Below are positions 10,560 through 23,334 of a DNA stretch of 64,000 bases, piece after piece. Under the pieces are notes generated by a model, which did not search any database, was not told where the DNA came from, and saw nothing but the letters and a program-made list of their open reading frames with translations. The stretch comes from Panagrolaimus kolymaensis (Eukaryota > Nematoda > Chromadorea > Rhabditida > Panagrolaimidae). A program made the translations under genes and the position numbers. The first letter of the stretch is position 1; each line of letters starts with the position of its first letter. The DNA lies in contig JAJQJQ010000002.1 of the NCBI GenBank assembly GCA_028622995.1, positions 7,316,001-7,380,000 of the forward strand, written 5' to 3'.

Positions 10560-13500
10560 ACTATTTTTTTTGTTCGAATTTTCTTAAAACATTTATCTAG
10601 CCCAACAACACTGTAAAGCATCGAGGTTTTTTATTTTCCCTTCATCAAATTTTTCATCCAAACTATGTTTTATTTGTTTTGGATTTTAAGTAAATTCATA
10701 AACTATTTTTTTTGTTCGAATTTTCTTAAAACATTTATCTAGCCCAACAACACTGTAAAGCATCGAGGTTTTTTATTTTCCCTTCATCAAATTTTTCATC
10801 CAAACTATGTTATATTTGTTTTGGATTTTAAGTAAATTCATAAACTATTTTTTTTGTTCGAATTTTCTTAAAACATTTCTCTAGCCCAACAACACTGTAA
10901 AGCATCGAGGTTTTTTATTTTCCCTTCATCAAATTTTTCATACAAACTATGGTTTATTTGTTTTGGATTTTAAGTAAATTCATAAACTATTTTTTTTGTT
11001 CGAATTTTCTTAAAACATTTCTCTAGCCCAACAACACTGTAAAGCATCGAGGTTTTTTATTTTCCCTTCATCAAATTTTTCATCCAAACTATGGTTTATT
11101 TGTTTTGGATTTTAAGTAAATTCATAAACTATTTTTTTTGTTCGAATTTTTCATAAAACATTTCTCTAGCCCAACAACACTGTAAAGCATCGAGGTTTTT
11201 TATTTTCCCTTCATCAAATTTTTCATCCAAACTATGGTTTATTTGTTTTGGATTTTAAGTAAATTCATAAACTATTGTTTTGTTCGAATTTTCTTAAAAC
11301 ATTTATCTAGCCCAACAACACTGTAAAGCATCGAGGTTTTTTATTTTCCCTTCATCAAATTTTTCATCCAAACTATGTTTTATTTGTTTTGGATTTTAAG
11401 TAAATTCATAAACTATTTTTTTTGTTCGAATTTTCATAAAACATTTCTCTAGCCCAACAACACTGTAAAGCATCGAGGTTTTTTATTTTCCCTTCATCAA
11501 ATGTTTCATCCAAACTATGGTTTATTTGTTTTGGATTTTAAGTAAATTCATAAACTATTTTTTTGTTCGAATTTTCTTAAAACATTTCTCTAGCCCAACA
11601 ACACTGTAAAGCATCGAGGTTTTTTATTTTCCCTTCATCAAATTTTTCATCCAAACTATGTTTTATTTGTTTTGGATTTTAAGTAAATTCATAAACTATT
11701 TTTTTTGTTCGAATTTTCTTAAAACATTTATCTAGCCCAACAACACTGTAAAGCATCGAGGTTTTTTATTTTCCCATCATCAAATTTTTCATCCAAACTA
11801 TGGTTTATTTGTTTTGGATTTTAAGTAAATTCATAAACTATTTTTTTTGTTCGAATTTTCTTAAAACATTTCTCTAGCCCAACAACACTGTAAAGCATCG
11901 AGGTTTTTTATTTTCCCTTCATCAAATTTTTCATCCAAACTATGGTTTATTTGTTTTGGATTTTAAGTAAATTCATAAACTATTTTTTTTGTTCGAATTT
12001 TCTTAAAACATTTCTCTAGCCCAACAACACTGTAAAGCATCGAGGTTTTTTATTTTCCCTTCATCAAATTTTTCATCCAAACTATGGTTTATTTGTTTTG
12101 GATTTTAAGTAAATTCATAAACTATTTTTTTTGTTCGAATTTTCTTAAAACATTTCTCTAGCCCAACAACACTGTAAAGCATCGAGGTTTTTTATTTTCC
12201 CTTCATCAAATTTTTCATCCAAACTATGGTTTATTTGTTTTGGATTTTAAGTAAATTCATAAACTATTGTTTTGTTCGAATTTTCTTAAAACATTTATCT
12301 AGCCCAACAACACTGTAAAGCATCGAGGTTTTTTATTTTCCCTTCATCAAATTTTTCATCCAAACTATGTTTTATTTGTTTTGGATTTTAAGTAAATTCA
12401 TAAACTATTTTTTTTGTTCGAATTTTCATAAAACATTTCTCTAGCCCAACAACACTGTAAAGCATCGAGGTTTTTTATTTTCCCTTCATCAAATGTTTCA
12501 TCCAAACTATGGTTTATTTGTTTTGGATTTTAAGTAAATTCATAAACTATTTTTTTGTTCGAATTTTCTTAAAACATTTCTCTAGCCCAACAACACTGTA
12601 AAGCATCGAGGTTTTTTATTTTCCCTTCATCAAATTTTTCATCCAAACTATGTTTTATTTGTTTTGGATTTTAAGTAAATTCATAAACTATTTTTTTTGT
12701 TCGAATTTTCTTAAAACATTTATCTAGCCCAACAACACTGTAAAGCATCGAGGTTTTTTATTTTCCCATCATCAAATTTTTCATCCAAACTATGGTTTAT
12801 TTGTTTTGGATTTTAAGTAAATTCATAAACTATTTTTTTTGTTCGAATTTTCTTAAAACATTTCTCTAGCCCAACAACACTGTAAAGCATCGAGGTTTTT
12901 TATTTTCCCTTCATCAAATTTTTCATCCAAACTATGGTTTATTTGTTTTGGATTTTAAGTAAATTCATAAACTATTTTTTTTGTTCGAATTTTCTTAAAA
13001 CATTTCTCTAGCCCAACAACACTGTAAAGCATCGAGGTTTTTTATTTTCCCTTCATCAAATTTTTCATCCAAACTATGTTTTATTTGTTTTGGATTTTAA
13101 GTAAATTCATAAACTATTTTTTTTGTTCGAATTTTCTTAAAACATTTCTCTAGCCCAACAACACTGTAAAGCATCGAGGTTTTTTATTTTCCCTTCATCA
13201 AATTTTTCATCCAAACTATGTTTTATTTGTTTTGGATTTTAAGTAAATTCATAAACTATTTTTTTTGTTCGAATTTTCTTAAAACATTTATCTAGCCCAA
13301 CAACACTGTAAAGCATCGAGGTTTTTTATTTTCCCTTCATCAAATTTTTCATCCAAACTATGGTTTATTTGTTTTGGATTTTAAGTAAATTCATAAACTA
13401 TTTTTTTTGTTCGAATTTTCTTAAAACATTTCTCTAGCCCAACAACACTGTAAAGCATCGAGGTTTTTTATTTTCCCTTCATCAAATTTTTCATCCAAAC

Positions 13501-13822
13501 TATGGTTTATTTGTTTTGGATTTTAAGTAAATTCATAAACTATTTTTTTTGTTCGAATTTTCTTAAAACATTTCTCTAGCCCAACAACACTGTAAACCAT
13601 CGAGGTTTTTTATTTTCCCTTCATCAAATTTTTCATCCAAACTATGTTTTATTTGTTTTGGATTTTAAGTAAATTCATAAACTATTTTTTTTGTTCGAAT
13701 TTTCTTAAAACATTTTTCTAGCCCAACAACACTGTAAAGCATCGAGGTTTTTTATTTTCCCTTCATCAGATTTTTCATCCAAACTATGGTTTATTTGTTT
13801 TGGATTTTAAGTAAATTCATAA
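10560..13822 (+). repeat. Block E: mixed monomers with a 992-bp, 7-monomer tandem duplication
   Basis: Monomers 74-96. The series G-tract/A36, 'cataaaac' with 'aaatgtttc' (92G), T7-tract, A36 with 'cccatcatc' (82A), then C36/109G begins at 11271 and again at 12263. The copies look identical over about 0.93 kb (about 11155-12086 against 12147-13078) and part at monomer position 109 (12087 G, 13079 T). The monomer at 11128 has one extra T before 'cataaaac'. Two further private variants occur near 13597 ('gtaaaccatcg') and 13767 ('catcagatt'). Confidence 0.88.
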
Positions 13823-16800
13823 ACTATTGTTTTGTTCGAATTTTCTTAAAACATTTATCTAGCCCAACAACACTGTAAAGCATCGAGGTTTTTTATTTTC
13901 CCTTCATCAAATTTTTCATCCAAACTATGTTTTATTTGTTTTGGATTTTAAGTAAATTCATAAACTATTTTTTTTGTTCGAATTTTCTTAAAACATTTCT
14001 CTAGCCCAACAACACTGTAAAGCATCGAGGTTTTTTATTTTCCCTTCATCAAATTTTTCATCCAAACTATGTTTTATTTGTTTTGGATTTTAAGTAAATT
14101 CATAAACTATTTTTTTTGTTCGAATTTTCTTAAAACATTTTTTCTAGCCCAACAACACTGTAAAGCATCGAGGGTTTTTATTTTCCCTTCATCAAATTTT
14201 TCATCCAAACTATGTTTTATTTGTTTTGGATTTTAAGTAAATTCATAAACTATTGTTTTGTTCGAATTTTCTTAAAACATTTATCTAGCCCAACAACACT
14301 GTAAAGCATCGAGGTTTTTTATTTTCCCTTCATCAAATTTTTCATCCAAACTATGTTTTATTTGTTTTGGATTTTAAGTAAATTCATAAACTATTTTTTT
14401 TGTTCGAATTTTCTTAAATCATTTCTCTAGCCCAACAACACTGTAAAGCATCGAGGTTTTTTATTTTCCCTTCATCAAATTTTTCATCCAAACTATGTTT
14501 TATTTGTTTTGGATTTTAAGTAAATTCATTAACTATTTTTTTTGTTCGAATTTTCTTAAAACATTTCTCTAGCCCAACAACACTGTAAAGCATCGAGGTT
14601 TTTTATTTTCCCTTCATCAAATTTTTCATCCAAACTATGTTTTATTTGTTTTGGATTTTAAGTAAATTCATAAACTATTTTTTTTGTTCGAATTTTCTTA
14701 AAACATTTCTCTAGCCCAACAACACTGTAAAGCATCGAGGTTTTTTATTTTCCCTTCATCAAATTTTTCATCCAAACTATGTTTTATTTGTTTTGGATTT
14801 TAAGTAAATTCATAAACTATTTTTTTTGTTCGAATTTTCTTAAAACATTTTTTCTAGCCCAACAACACTGTAAAGCATCGAGGGTTTTTATTTTCCCTTC
14901 ATCAAATTTTTCATCCAAACTATGTTTTATTTGTTTTGGATTTTAAGTAAATTCATAAACTATTTTTTTTGTTCGAATTTTCTTAAAACATTTCTCTAGC
15001 CCAACAACACTGTAAAGCATCGAGGTTTTTTATTTTCCCTTCATCAAATTTTTCATACAAACTATGGTTTATTTGTTTTGGATTTTAAGTAAATTCATAA
15101 ACTATTTTTTTTGTTCGAATTTTCTTAAAACATTTCTCTAGCCCAACAACACTGTAAAGCATCGAGGTTTTTTATTTTCCCTTCATCAAATTTTTCATCC
15201 AAACTATGGTTTATTTGTTTTGGATTTTAAGTAAATTCATAAACTATTTTTTTTGTTCGAATTTTCTTAAAACATTTCTCTAGCCCAACAACACTGTAAA
15301 GCATCGAGGTTTTTTATTTTCCCTTCATCAAATTTTTCATCCAAACTATGGTTTATTTGTTTTGGATTTTAAGTAAATTCATAAACTATTTTTTTTGTTC
15401 GAATTTTCTTAAAACATTTCTCTAGCCCAACAACACTGTAAAGCATCGAGGTTTTTTATTTTCCCTTCATCAAATTTTTCATCCAAACTATGGTTTATTT
15501 GTTTTGGATTTTAAGTAAATTCATAAACTATTGTTTTGTTCGAATTTTCTTAAAACATTTATCTAGCCCAACAACACTGTAAAGCATCGAGGTTTTTTAT
15601 TTTCCCTTCATCAAATTTTTCATCCAAACTATGTTTTATTTGTTTTGGATTTTAAGTAAATTCATAAACTATTTTTTTTGTTCGAATTTTCTTAAAACAT
15701 TTATCTAGCCCAACAACACTGTAAAGCATCGAGGTTTTTTATTTTCCCTTCATCAAATTTTTCATCCAAACTATGGTTTATTTGTTTTGGATTTTAAGTA
15801 AATTCATAAACTATTTTTTTTGTTCGAATTTTCTTAAAACATTTCTCTAGCCCAACAACACTGTAAAGCATCGAGGTTTTTTATTTTCCCTTCATCAAAT
15901 TTTTCATCCAAACTATGGTTTATTTGTTTTGGATTTTAAGTAAATTCATAAACTATTTTTTTTGTTCGAATTTTCTTAAAACATTTATCTAGCCCAACAA
16001 CACTGTAAAGCATCGAGGTTTTTTATTTTCCCTTCATCAAATTTTTCATCCAAACTATGTTTTATTTGTTTTGGATTTTAAGTAAATTCATAAACTATTT
16101 TTTTTGTTCGAATTTTCTTAAAACATTTCTCTAGCCCAACAACACTGTAAAGCATCGAGGTTTTTTATTTTCCCTTCATCAAATTTTTCATCCAAACTAT
16201 GGTTTATTTGTTTTGGATTTTAAGTAAATTCATAAACTATTGTTTTGTTCGAATTTTCTTAAAACATTTATCTAGCCCAACAACACTGTAAAGCATCGAG
16301 GTTTTTTATTTTCCCTTCATCAAATTTTTCATCCAAACTATGTTTTATTTGTTTTGGATTTTAAGTAAATTCATAAACTATTTTTTTTGTTCGAATTTTC
16401 TTAAAACATTTCTCTAGCCCAACAACACTGTAAAGCATCGAGGTTTTTTATTTTCCCTTCATCAAATTTTTCATCCAAACTATGGTTTATTTGTTTTGGA
16501 TTTTAAGTAAATTCATAAACTATTTTTTTTGTTCGAATTTTCTTAAAACATTTCTCTAGCCCAACAACACTGTAAAGCATCGAGGTTTTTTATTTTCCCT
16601 TCATCAAATTTTTCATCCAAACTATGTTTTATTTGTTTTGGATTTTAAGTAAATTCATAAACTATTTTTTTTGTTCGAATTTTCTTAAAACATTTATCTA
16701 GCCCAACAACACTGTAAAGCATCGAGGTTTTTTATTTTCCCTTCATCAAATTTTTCATCCAAACTATGGTTTATTTGTTTTGGATTTTAAGTAAATTCAT

Positions 16801-18222
16801 AAACTATTTTTTTTGTTCGAATTTTCTTAAAACATTTCTCTAGCCCAACAACACTGTAAAGCATCGAGGTTTTTTATTTTCCCTTCATCAAATTTTTCAT
16901 CCAAACTATGTTTTATTTGTTTTGGATTTTAAGTAAATTCATAAACTATTTTTTTTGTTCGAATTTTCTTAAAACATTTCTCTAGCCCAACAACACTGTA
17001 AAGCATCGAGGTTTTTTATTTTCCCTTCATCAAATTTTTCATCCAAACTATGGTTTATTTGTTTTGGATTTTAAGTAAATTCATAAACTATTTTTTTTGT
17101 TCCAATTTTCTTAAAACATTTCTCTAGCCCAACAACACTGTAAAGCTTCGAGGTTTTTTATTTTCCCTTCATCAAATTTTTCATCCAAACTATGTTTTAT
17201 TTGTTTTGGATTTTAAGTAAATTCATAAACTATTTTTTTTGTTCCAATTTTCTTAAAACATTTCTCTAGCCCAACAACACTGTAAAGCATCGAGGTTTTT
17301 TATTTTCCCTTCATCAAATTTTTCATCCAAACTATGTTTTATTTGTTTTGGATTTTAAGTAAATTCATAAACTATTTTTTTTGTTCGAATTTTCTTAAAA
17401 CATTTCTCTAGCCCAACAACACTGTAAAGCATCGAGGTTTTTTATTTTCCCTTCATCAAATTTTTCATCCAAACTATGTTTTATTTGTTTTGGATTTTAA
17501 GTAAATTCATAAACTATTTTTTTTGTTCGAATTTTCTTAAAACATTTCTCTAGCCCAACAACACTGTAAAGCATCAAGGTTTTTTATTTTCCCTTCATCA
17601 AATTTTTCATCCAAACTATGGTTTATTTGTTTTGGATTTTAAGTAAATTCATAAACTATTTTTTTTGTTCGAATTTTCTTAAAACATTTCTCTAGCCCAA
17701 CAACACTGTAAAGAATCGAGGTTTTTTATTTTCCCTTCATCAAATTTTTCATCCAAACTATGTTTTATTTGTTTTGGATTTTAAGTAAATTCATAAACTA
17801 TTTTTTTTGTTCGAATTTTCTTAAAACATTTCTCTAGCCCAACAACACTGTAAAGCATCGAGGTTTTTTATTTTCCCTTCATCAAATTTTTCATCCAAAC
17901 TATGTTTTATTTGTTTTGGATTTTAAGTAAATTCATAAACTATTTTTTTTGTTCGAATTTTCTTAAAACATTTCTCTAGCCCAACAACACTGTAAAGCAT
18001 CGAGGTTTTTTATTTTCCCTTCATCAAATTTTTCATCCAAACTATGGTTTATTTGTTTTGGATTTTAAGTAAATTCATAAACTATTTTTTTTGTTCGAAT
18101 TTTCTTAAAACATTTCTCTAGCCCAACAACACTGTAAAGCATCGAGGTTTTTTATTTTCCCTTCATCAAATTTTTCATCCAAACTATGTTTTATTTGTTT
18201 TGGATTTTAAGTAAATTCATAA
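13823..18222 (+). repeat. Block F: mixed monomers with a 710-bp echo and copy 1 of a dispersed duplication
   Basis: Monomers 97-127. Two TT36 monomers with 'gagggttttta' (68G) lie 710 bp apart (14106 and 14816). The segment 15705-17654 contains G-tract, 'gttccaatt' plus 'gcttcgagg' (17087), 'gttccaatt' (17229) and 'gcatcaagg' (17513) monomers. It recurs at 24507-26172 without two monomers (16661-16944). Other private variants are 'cttaaatcattt' (14390 unit), 'attcattaac' (about 14528) and 'taaagaatcg' (17655 unit). Confidence 0.85.
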
Positions 18223-20920
18223 ACTATTTTTTTTGTTCGAATTTTCTTAAAACATTTCTCTAGCCCAACAACACTGTAAAGCATCGAGGTTTTTTATTTT
18301 CCCTTCATCAAATTTTTCATCCAAACTATGGTTTATTTGTTTTGGATTTTAAGTAAATTCATAAACTATTTTTTTTGTTCGAATTTTCTTAAAAAATTTC
18401 TCTAGCCCAACAACTCTGTAAAGCATCGAGGTTTTTTATTTTCCCTTCATCAAATTTTTCATCCAAACTATGGTTTATTTGTTTTGGATTTTAAGTAAAT
18501 TCATAAACTATTTTTTTTGTTCGAATTTTCTTAAAACATTTCTCTAGCCCAACAACACTGTAAAGCATCGAGGTTTTTTATTTTCCCTTCATCAAATTTT
18601 TCATCCAAACTATGGTTTATTTGTTTTTGATTTTAAGTAAATTCATAAACTATTTTTTTTGTTCGAATTTTCTTAAAACATTTCTCTAGCCCAACAACAC
18701 TGTAAAGCATCGAAATTTTTTATTTTCCCTTCATCAAATTTTTCATCCAAACTATGGTTTATTTGTTTTGGATTTTAAGTAAATTCTTAAACTATTTTTT
18801 TTGTTCGAATTTTCTTAAAACATTTCTCTAGCCCAACAACACTGTAAAGCATCGAGGTTTTTTATTTTCCCTTCATCAAATTTTTCATCCAAACTATGGT
18901 TTATTTGTTTTGGATTTTAAGTAAATTCATAAACTATTTTTTTTGTTCGAATTTTCTTAAAACATTTCTCTAGCCCAACAACACTGTAAAGCATCGAGGT
19001 TTTTTATTTTCCCTTCATCAAATTTTTCATCCAAACTATGGTTTATTTGTTTTGGATTTTAAGTAAATTCATAAACTATTTTTTTTGTTCGAATTTTCTT
19101 AAAAAATTTCTCTAGCCCAACAACTCTGTAAAGCATCGAGGTTTTTTATTTTCCCTTCATCAAATTTTTCATCCAAACTATGGTTTATTTGTTTTGGATT
19201 TTAAGTAAATTCATAAACTATTTTTTTTGTTCGAATTTTCTTAAAACATTTCTCTAGCCCAACAACACTGTAAAGCATCGAGGTTTTTTATTTTCCCTTC
19301 ATCAAATTTTTCATCCAAACTATGGTTTATTTGTTTTTGATTTTAAGTAAATTCATAAACTATTTTTTTTGTTCGAATTTTCTTAAAACATTTCTCTAGC
19401 CCAACAACACTGTAAAGCATCGAAATTTTTTATTTTCCCTTCATCAAATTTTTCATCCAAACTATGGTTTATTTGTTTTGGATTTTAAGTAAATTCTTAA
19501 ACTATTTTTTTTGTTCGAATTTTCTTAAAACATTTCTCTAGCCCAACAACTCTCTAAATCATCGAGGTTTTTTATTTTCCCTTCATCAAATTTTTCATCC
19601 AAACTATGTTTTATTTGTTTTGGATTTTAAGTAAATTCATAAACTATTTTTTTTTTTCGAATTTTCTTAAAAAATTTCTCTAGCCCAACAACTCTGTAAA
19701 GCATCGAGGTTTTTTATTTTCCCTTCATCAAATTTTTCATCCAAACTATGTTTTATTTGTTTTGGATTTTAAGTAAATTCATAAACTATTTTTTTTGTTC
19801 GAATTTTCTTAAAACATTTCTCTAGCCCAACAACACTGTAAAGCATCGAGGTTTTTTATTTTCCCTTCATCAAATTTTTCATCCAAACTATGGTTTATTT
19901 GTTTTGGATTTTAAGTAAATTCATAAACTATTTTTTTTGTTCGAATTTTCTTAAAACATTTCTCTAGCCCAACAACACTGTAAAGCATCGAAATTTTTTA
20001 TTTTCCCTTCATCAAATTTTTCATCCAAACTATGGTTTATTTGTTTTGGATTTTAAGTAAATTCATAAACTATTTTTTTTGTTCGAATTTTCTTAAAACA
20101 TTTCTCTAGCCCAACAACTCTGTAAAGCATCGAGGTTTTTTATTTTCCCTTCATCAAATTTTTCATCCAAACTATGTTTTATTTGTTTTGGATTTTAAGT
20201 AAATTCATAAACTATTTTTTTTGTTCGAATTTTCTTAAAACATTTCTCTAGCCCAACAACACTGTAAAGCATCGAGGTTTTTTATTTTCCCTTCATCAAA
20301 TTTTTCATCCAAACTATGGTTTATTTGTTTTGGATTTTAAGTAAATTCATAAACTATTTTTTTTGTTCGAATTTTCTTAAAACATTTCTCTAGCCCAACA
20401 ACACTGTAAAGCATCGAGGTTTTTTATTTTCCCTTCATCAAATTTTTCATCCAAACTATGGTTTATTTGTTTTGGATTTTAAGTAAATTCATAAACTATT
20501 TTTTTTGTTCGAATTTTCTTAAAACATTTCTCTAGCCCAACAACACTATAAAGCATCGAAATTTTTTATTTTCGCTTCATCAAATTTTTCATCCAAACTA
20601 TGGTTTATTTGTTTTGGATTTTAAGTAAATTCATAAACTATTTTTTTTGTTCGAATTTTCTTAAAACATTTCTCTAGCCCAACAACTCTGTAAAGCATCG
20701 AGGTTTTTTATTTTCCCTTCATCAAATTTTTCATCCAAACTATGTTTTATTTGTTTTGGATTTTAATTAAATTCATAAACTATTTTTTTTGTTCGAATTT
20801 TCTTAAAACATTTCTCTAGCCCAACAACACTGTAAAGCATCGAGGTTTTTTATTTTCCCTTCATCAAATTTTTCATCCAAACTATGGTTTATTTGTTTTG
20901 GATTTTAAGTAAATTCATAA
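18223..20920 (+). repeat. Block G: 51T, 31A and 66A/67A variants with 710-bp and 568-bp periods
   Basis: Monomers 128-146. Sharp entry into 'aactctg' (51T), 'cttaaaaaattt' (31A), 'cgaaattttt' (66A/67A), 'gtttttga' (122T) and 'attcttaaac' variants. Segment 18191-18840 repeats as 18901-19550 (offset 710 bp, five monomers) with no difference that I see. A looser 4-mer then appears (19927 and 20495 carry 66A/67A, offset 568). The unit at 20495 also has 'actataaag' and 'ttcgcttc'. A36 and TT36 variants are absent from 16803 to 23618. Confidence 0.87.
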
Positions 20921-23334
20921 ACTATTTTTTTTGTTCGAATTTTCTTAAAACATTTCTCTAGCCCAACAACACTGTAAAGCATAGATGTTTTTTATTTTCC
21001 TTTCATCAAATTTTTCATCCAAACTATGTTTTATTTGTTTTGGATTTTAAGTAAATTCATAAACTATTTTTTTTGTTCGAATTTTCTTAAAACATTTCTC
21101 TAGCCCAACAACTCTGTAAAGCATCGAGGTTTTTTATTTTCCCTTCATCAAATTTTTCATCCAAACTATGGTTTATTTGTTTTGGATTTTAAGTAAATTC
21201 ATAAACTATTTTTTTTGTTCGAATTTTCTTAAAACATTTCTCTAGCCCAACAACTCTGTAAAGCATCGAGGTTTTTTATTTTCCCTTCATCAAATTTTTC
21301 ATCCAAACTATGGTTTATTTGTTTTGGATTTTAAGTAAATTCATAAACTATTTTTTTTGTTCGAATTTTCTTAAAACATTTCTCTAGCCCAACAACACTG
21401 TAAAGCATCGAGGTTTTTTATTTTCCCTTCATCAAATTTTTCATCCAAACTATGGTTTATTTGTTTTGGATTTTAAGTAAATTCATAAACTATTTTTTTT
21501 GTTCGAATTTTCTTAAAACATTTCTCTAGCCCAACAACACTGTAAAGCATAGATGTTTTTTATTTTCCTTTCATCAAATTTTTCATCCAAACTATGTTTT
21601 ATTTGTTTTGGATTTTAAGTAAATTCATAAACTATTTTTTTTGTTCGAATTTTCTTAAAACATTTCTCTAGCCCAACAACTCTGTAAAGCATCGAGGTTT
21701 TTTATTTTCCCTTCATCAAACTTTTCATCCAAACTACGGTTTATTTGTTTTGGATTTTAAGTAAATTCATAAACTATTTTTTTTGTTCGAATTTTCTTAA
21801 AACATTTCTCTAGCCCAACAACTCTGTAAAGCATCGAGGTTTTTTATTTTCCCTTCATCAAATTTTTCATCCAAACTATGGTTTATTTGTTTTGGATTTT
21901 AAGTAAATTCATAAACTATTTTTTTTGTTCGAATTTTCTTAAAACATTTCTCTAGCCCAACAACTCTGTAAAGCATCGAGGTTTTTTATTTTCCCTTCAT
22001 CAAATTTTTCATCCAAACTATGGTTTATTTGTTTTGGATTTTAAGTAAATTCATAAACTATTTTTTTTGTTCGAATTTTCTTAAAACATTTCTCTAGCCC
22101 AACAACACTGTAAAGCATCGAGGTTTTTTATTTTCCCTTCATCAAATTTTTCATCCAAACTATGGTTTATTTGTTTTGGATTTTAAGTAAATTCATAAAC
22201 TATTTTTTTTGTTCGAATTTTCTTAAAACATTTCTCTAGCCCAACAACACTGTAAAGCATAGATGTTTTTTATTTTCCTTTCATCAAATTTTTCATCCAA
22301 ACTATGTTTTATTTGTTTTGGATTTTAAGTAAATTCATAAACTATTTTTTTTGTTCGAATTTTCTTAAAACATTTCTCTAGCCCAACAACTCTGTAAAGC
22401 ATCGAGGTTTTTTATTTTCCCTTCATCAAATTTTTCATCCAAACTATGGTTTATTTGTTTTGGATTTTAAGTAAATTCAAAAACTATTTTTTTTGTTCGA
22501 ATTTTCTTAAAACATTTCTCTAGCCCAACAACTCTGTAAAGCATCGAGGTTTTTTATTTTCCCTTCATCAAACTTTTCATCCAAACTACGGTTTATTTGT
22601 TTTGGATTTTAAGTAAATTCATAAACTATTTTTTTTGTTCGAATTTTCTTAAAACATTTCTCTAGCCCAACAACTCTGTAAAGCATCGAGGTTTTTTATT
22701 TTCCCTTCATCAAATTTTTCATCCAAACTATGGTTTATTTGTTTTGGATTTTAAGTAAATTCATAAACTATTTTTTTTGTTCGAATTTTCTTAAAACATT
22801 TCTCTAGCCCAACAACTCTGTAAAGCATCGAGGTTTTTTATTTTCCCTTCATCAAATTTTTCATCCAAACTATGGTTTATTTGTTTTGGATTTTAAGTAA
22901 ATTCATAAACTATTTTTTTTGTTCGAATTTTCTTAAAACATTTCTCTAGCCCAACAACACTGTAAAGCATCGAGGTTTTTTATTTTCCCTTCATCAAATT
23001 TTTCATCCAAACTATGGTTTATTTGTTTTGGATTTTAAGTAAATTCATAAACTATTTTTTTTGTTCGAATTTTCTTAAAACATTTCTCTAGCCCAACAAC
23101 ACTGTAAAGCATAGATGTTTTTTATTTTCCTTTCATCAAATTTTTCATCCAAACTATGTTTTATTTGTTTTGGATTTTAAGTAAATTCATAAACTATTTT
23201 TTTTGTTCGAATTTTCTTAAAACATTTCTCTAGCCCAACAACTCTGTAAAGCATCGAGGTTTTTTATTTTCCCTTCATCAAACTTTTCATCCAAACTACG
23301 GTTTATTTGTTTTGGATTTTAAGTAAATTCATAA
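20921..23334 (+). repeat. Block H: HOR growing from 4 to 5 to 6 monomers
   Basis: Monomers 147-163. A marker monomer with 'gcatagatg' and 'cctttc' starts each unit at 20921, 21489, 22199 and 23051, spaced 568, 710 and 852 bp (4, 5 and 6 monomers). Unit 1 is marker, 51T, 51T, 51A. Unit 2 inserts a monomer with 'aaacttttc' and 'ctacgg' after the marker. Unit 3 adds a further 51T monomer with 'attcaaaaac' (about 22480). A fourth unit is cut after marker and 'ctacgg' monomer. The stepwise gain reads as successive unequal exchanges. Confidence 0.92.

Noticed and set aside
11554..12686. T7 instead of T8 tracts as homopolymer sequencing errors (monomers at 11554 and 12546)
   Set aside because: The shortened tract occurs at the same place in both copies of the 992-bp duplication, so it more likely predates the duplication, unless the assembly duplicated a single error.
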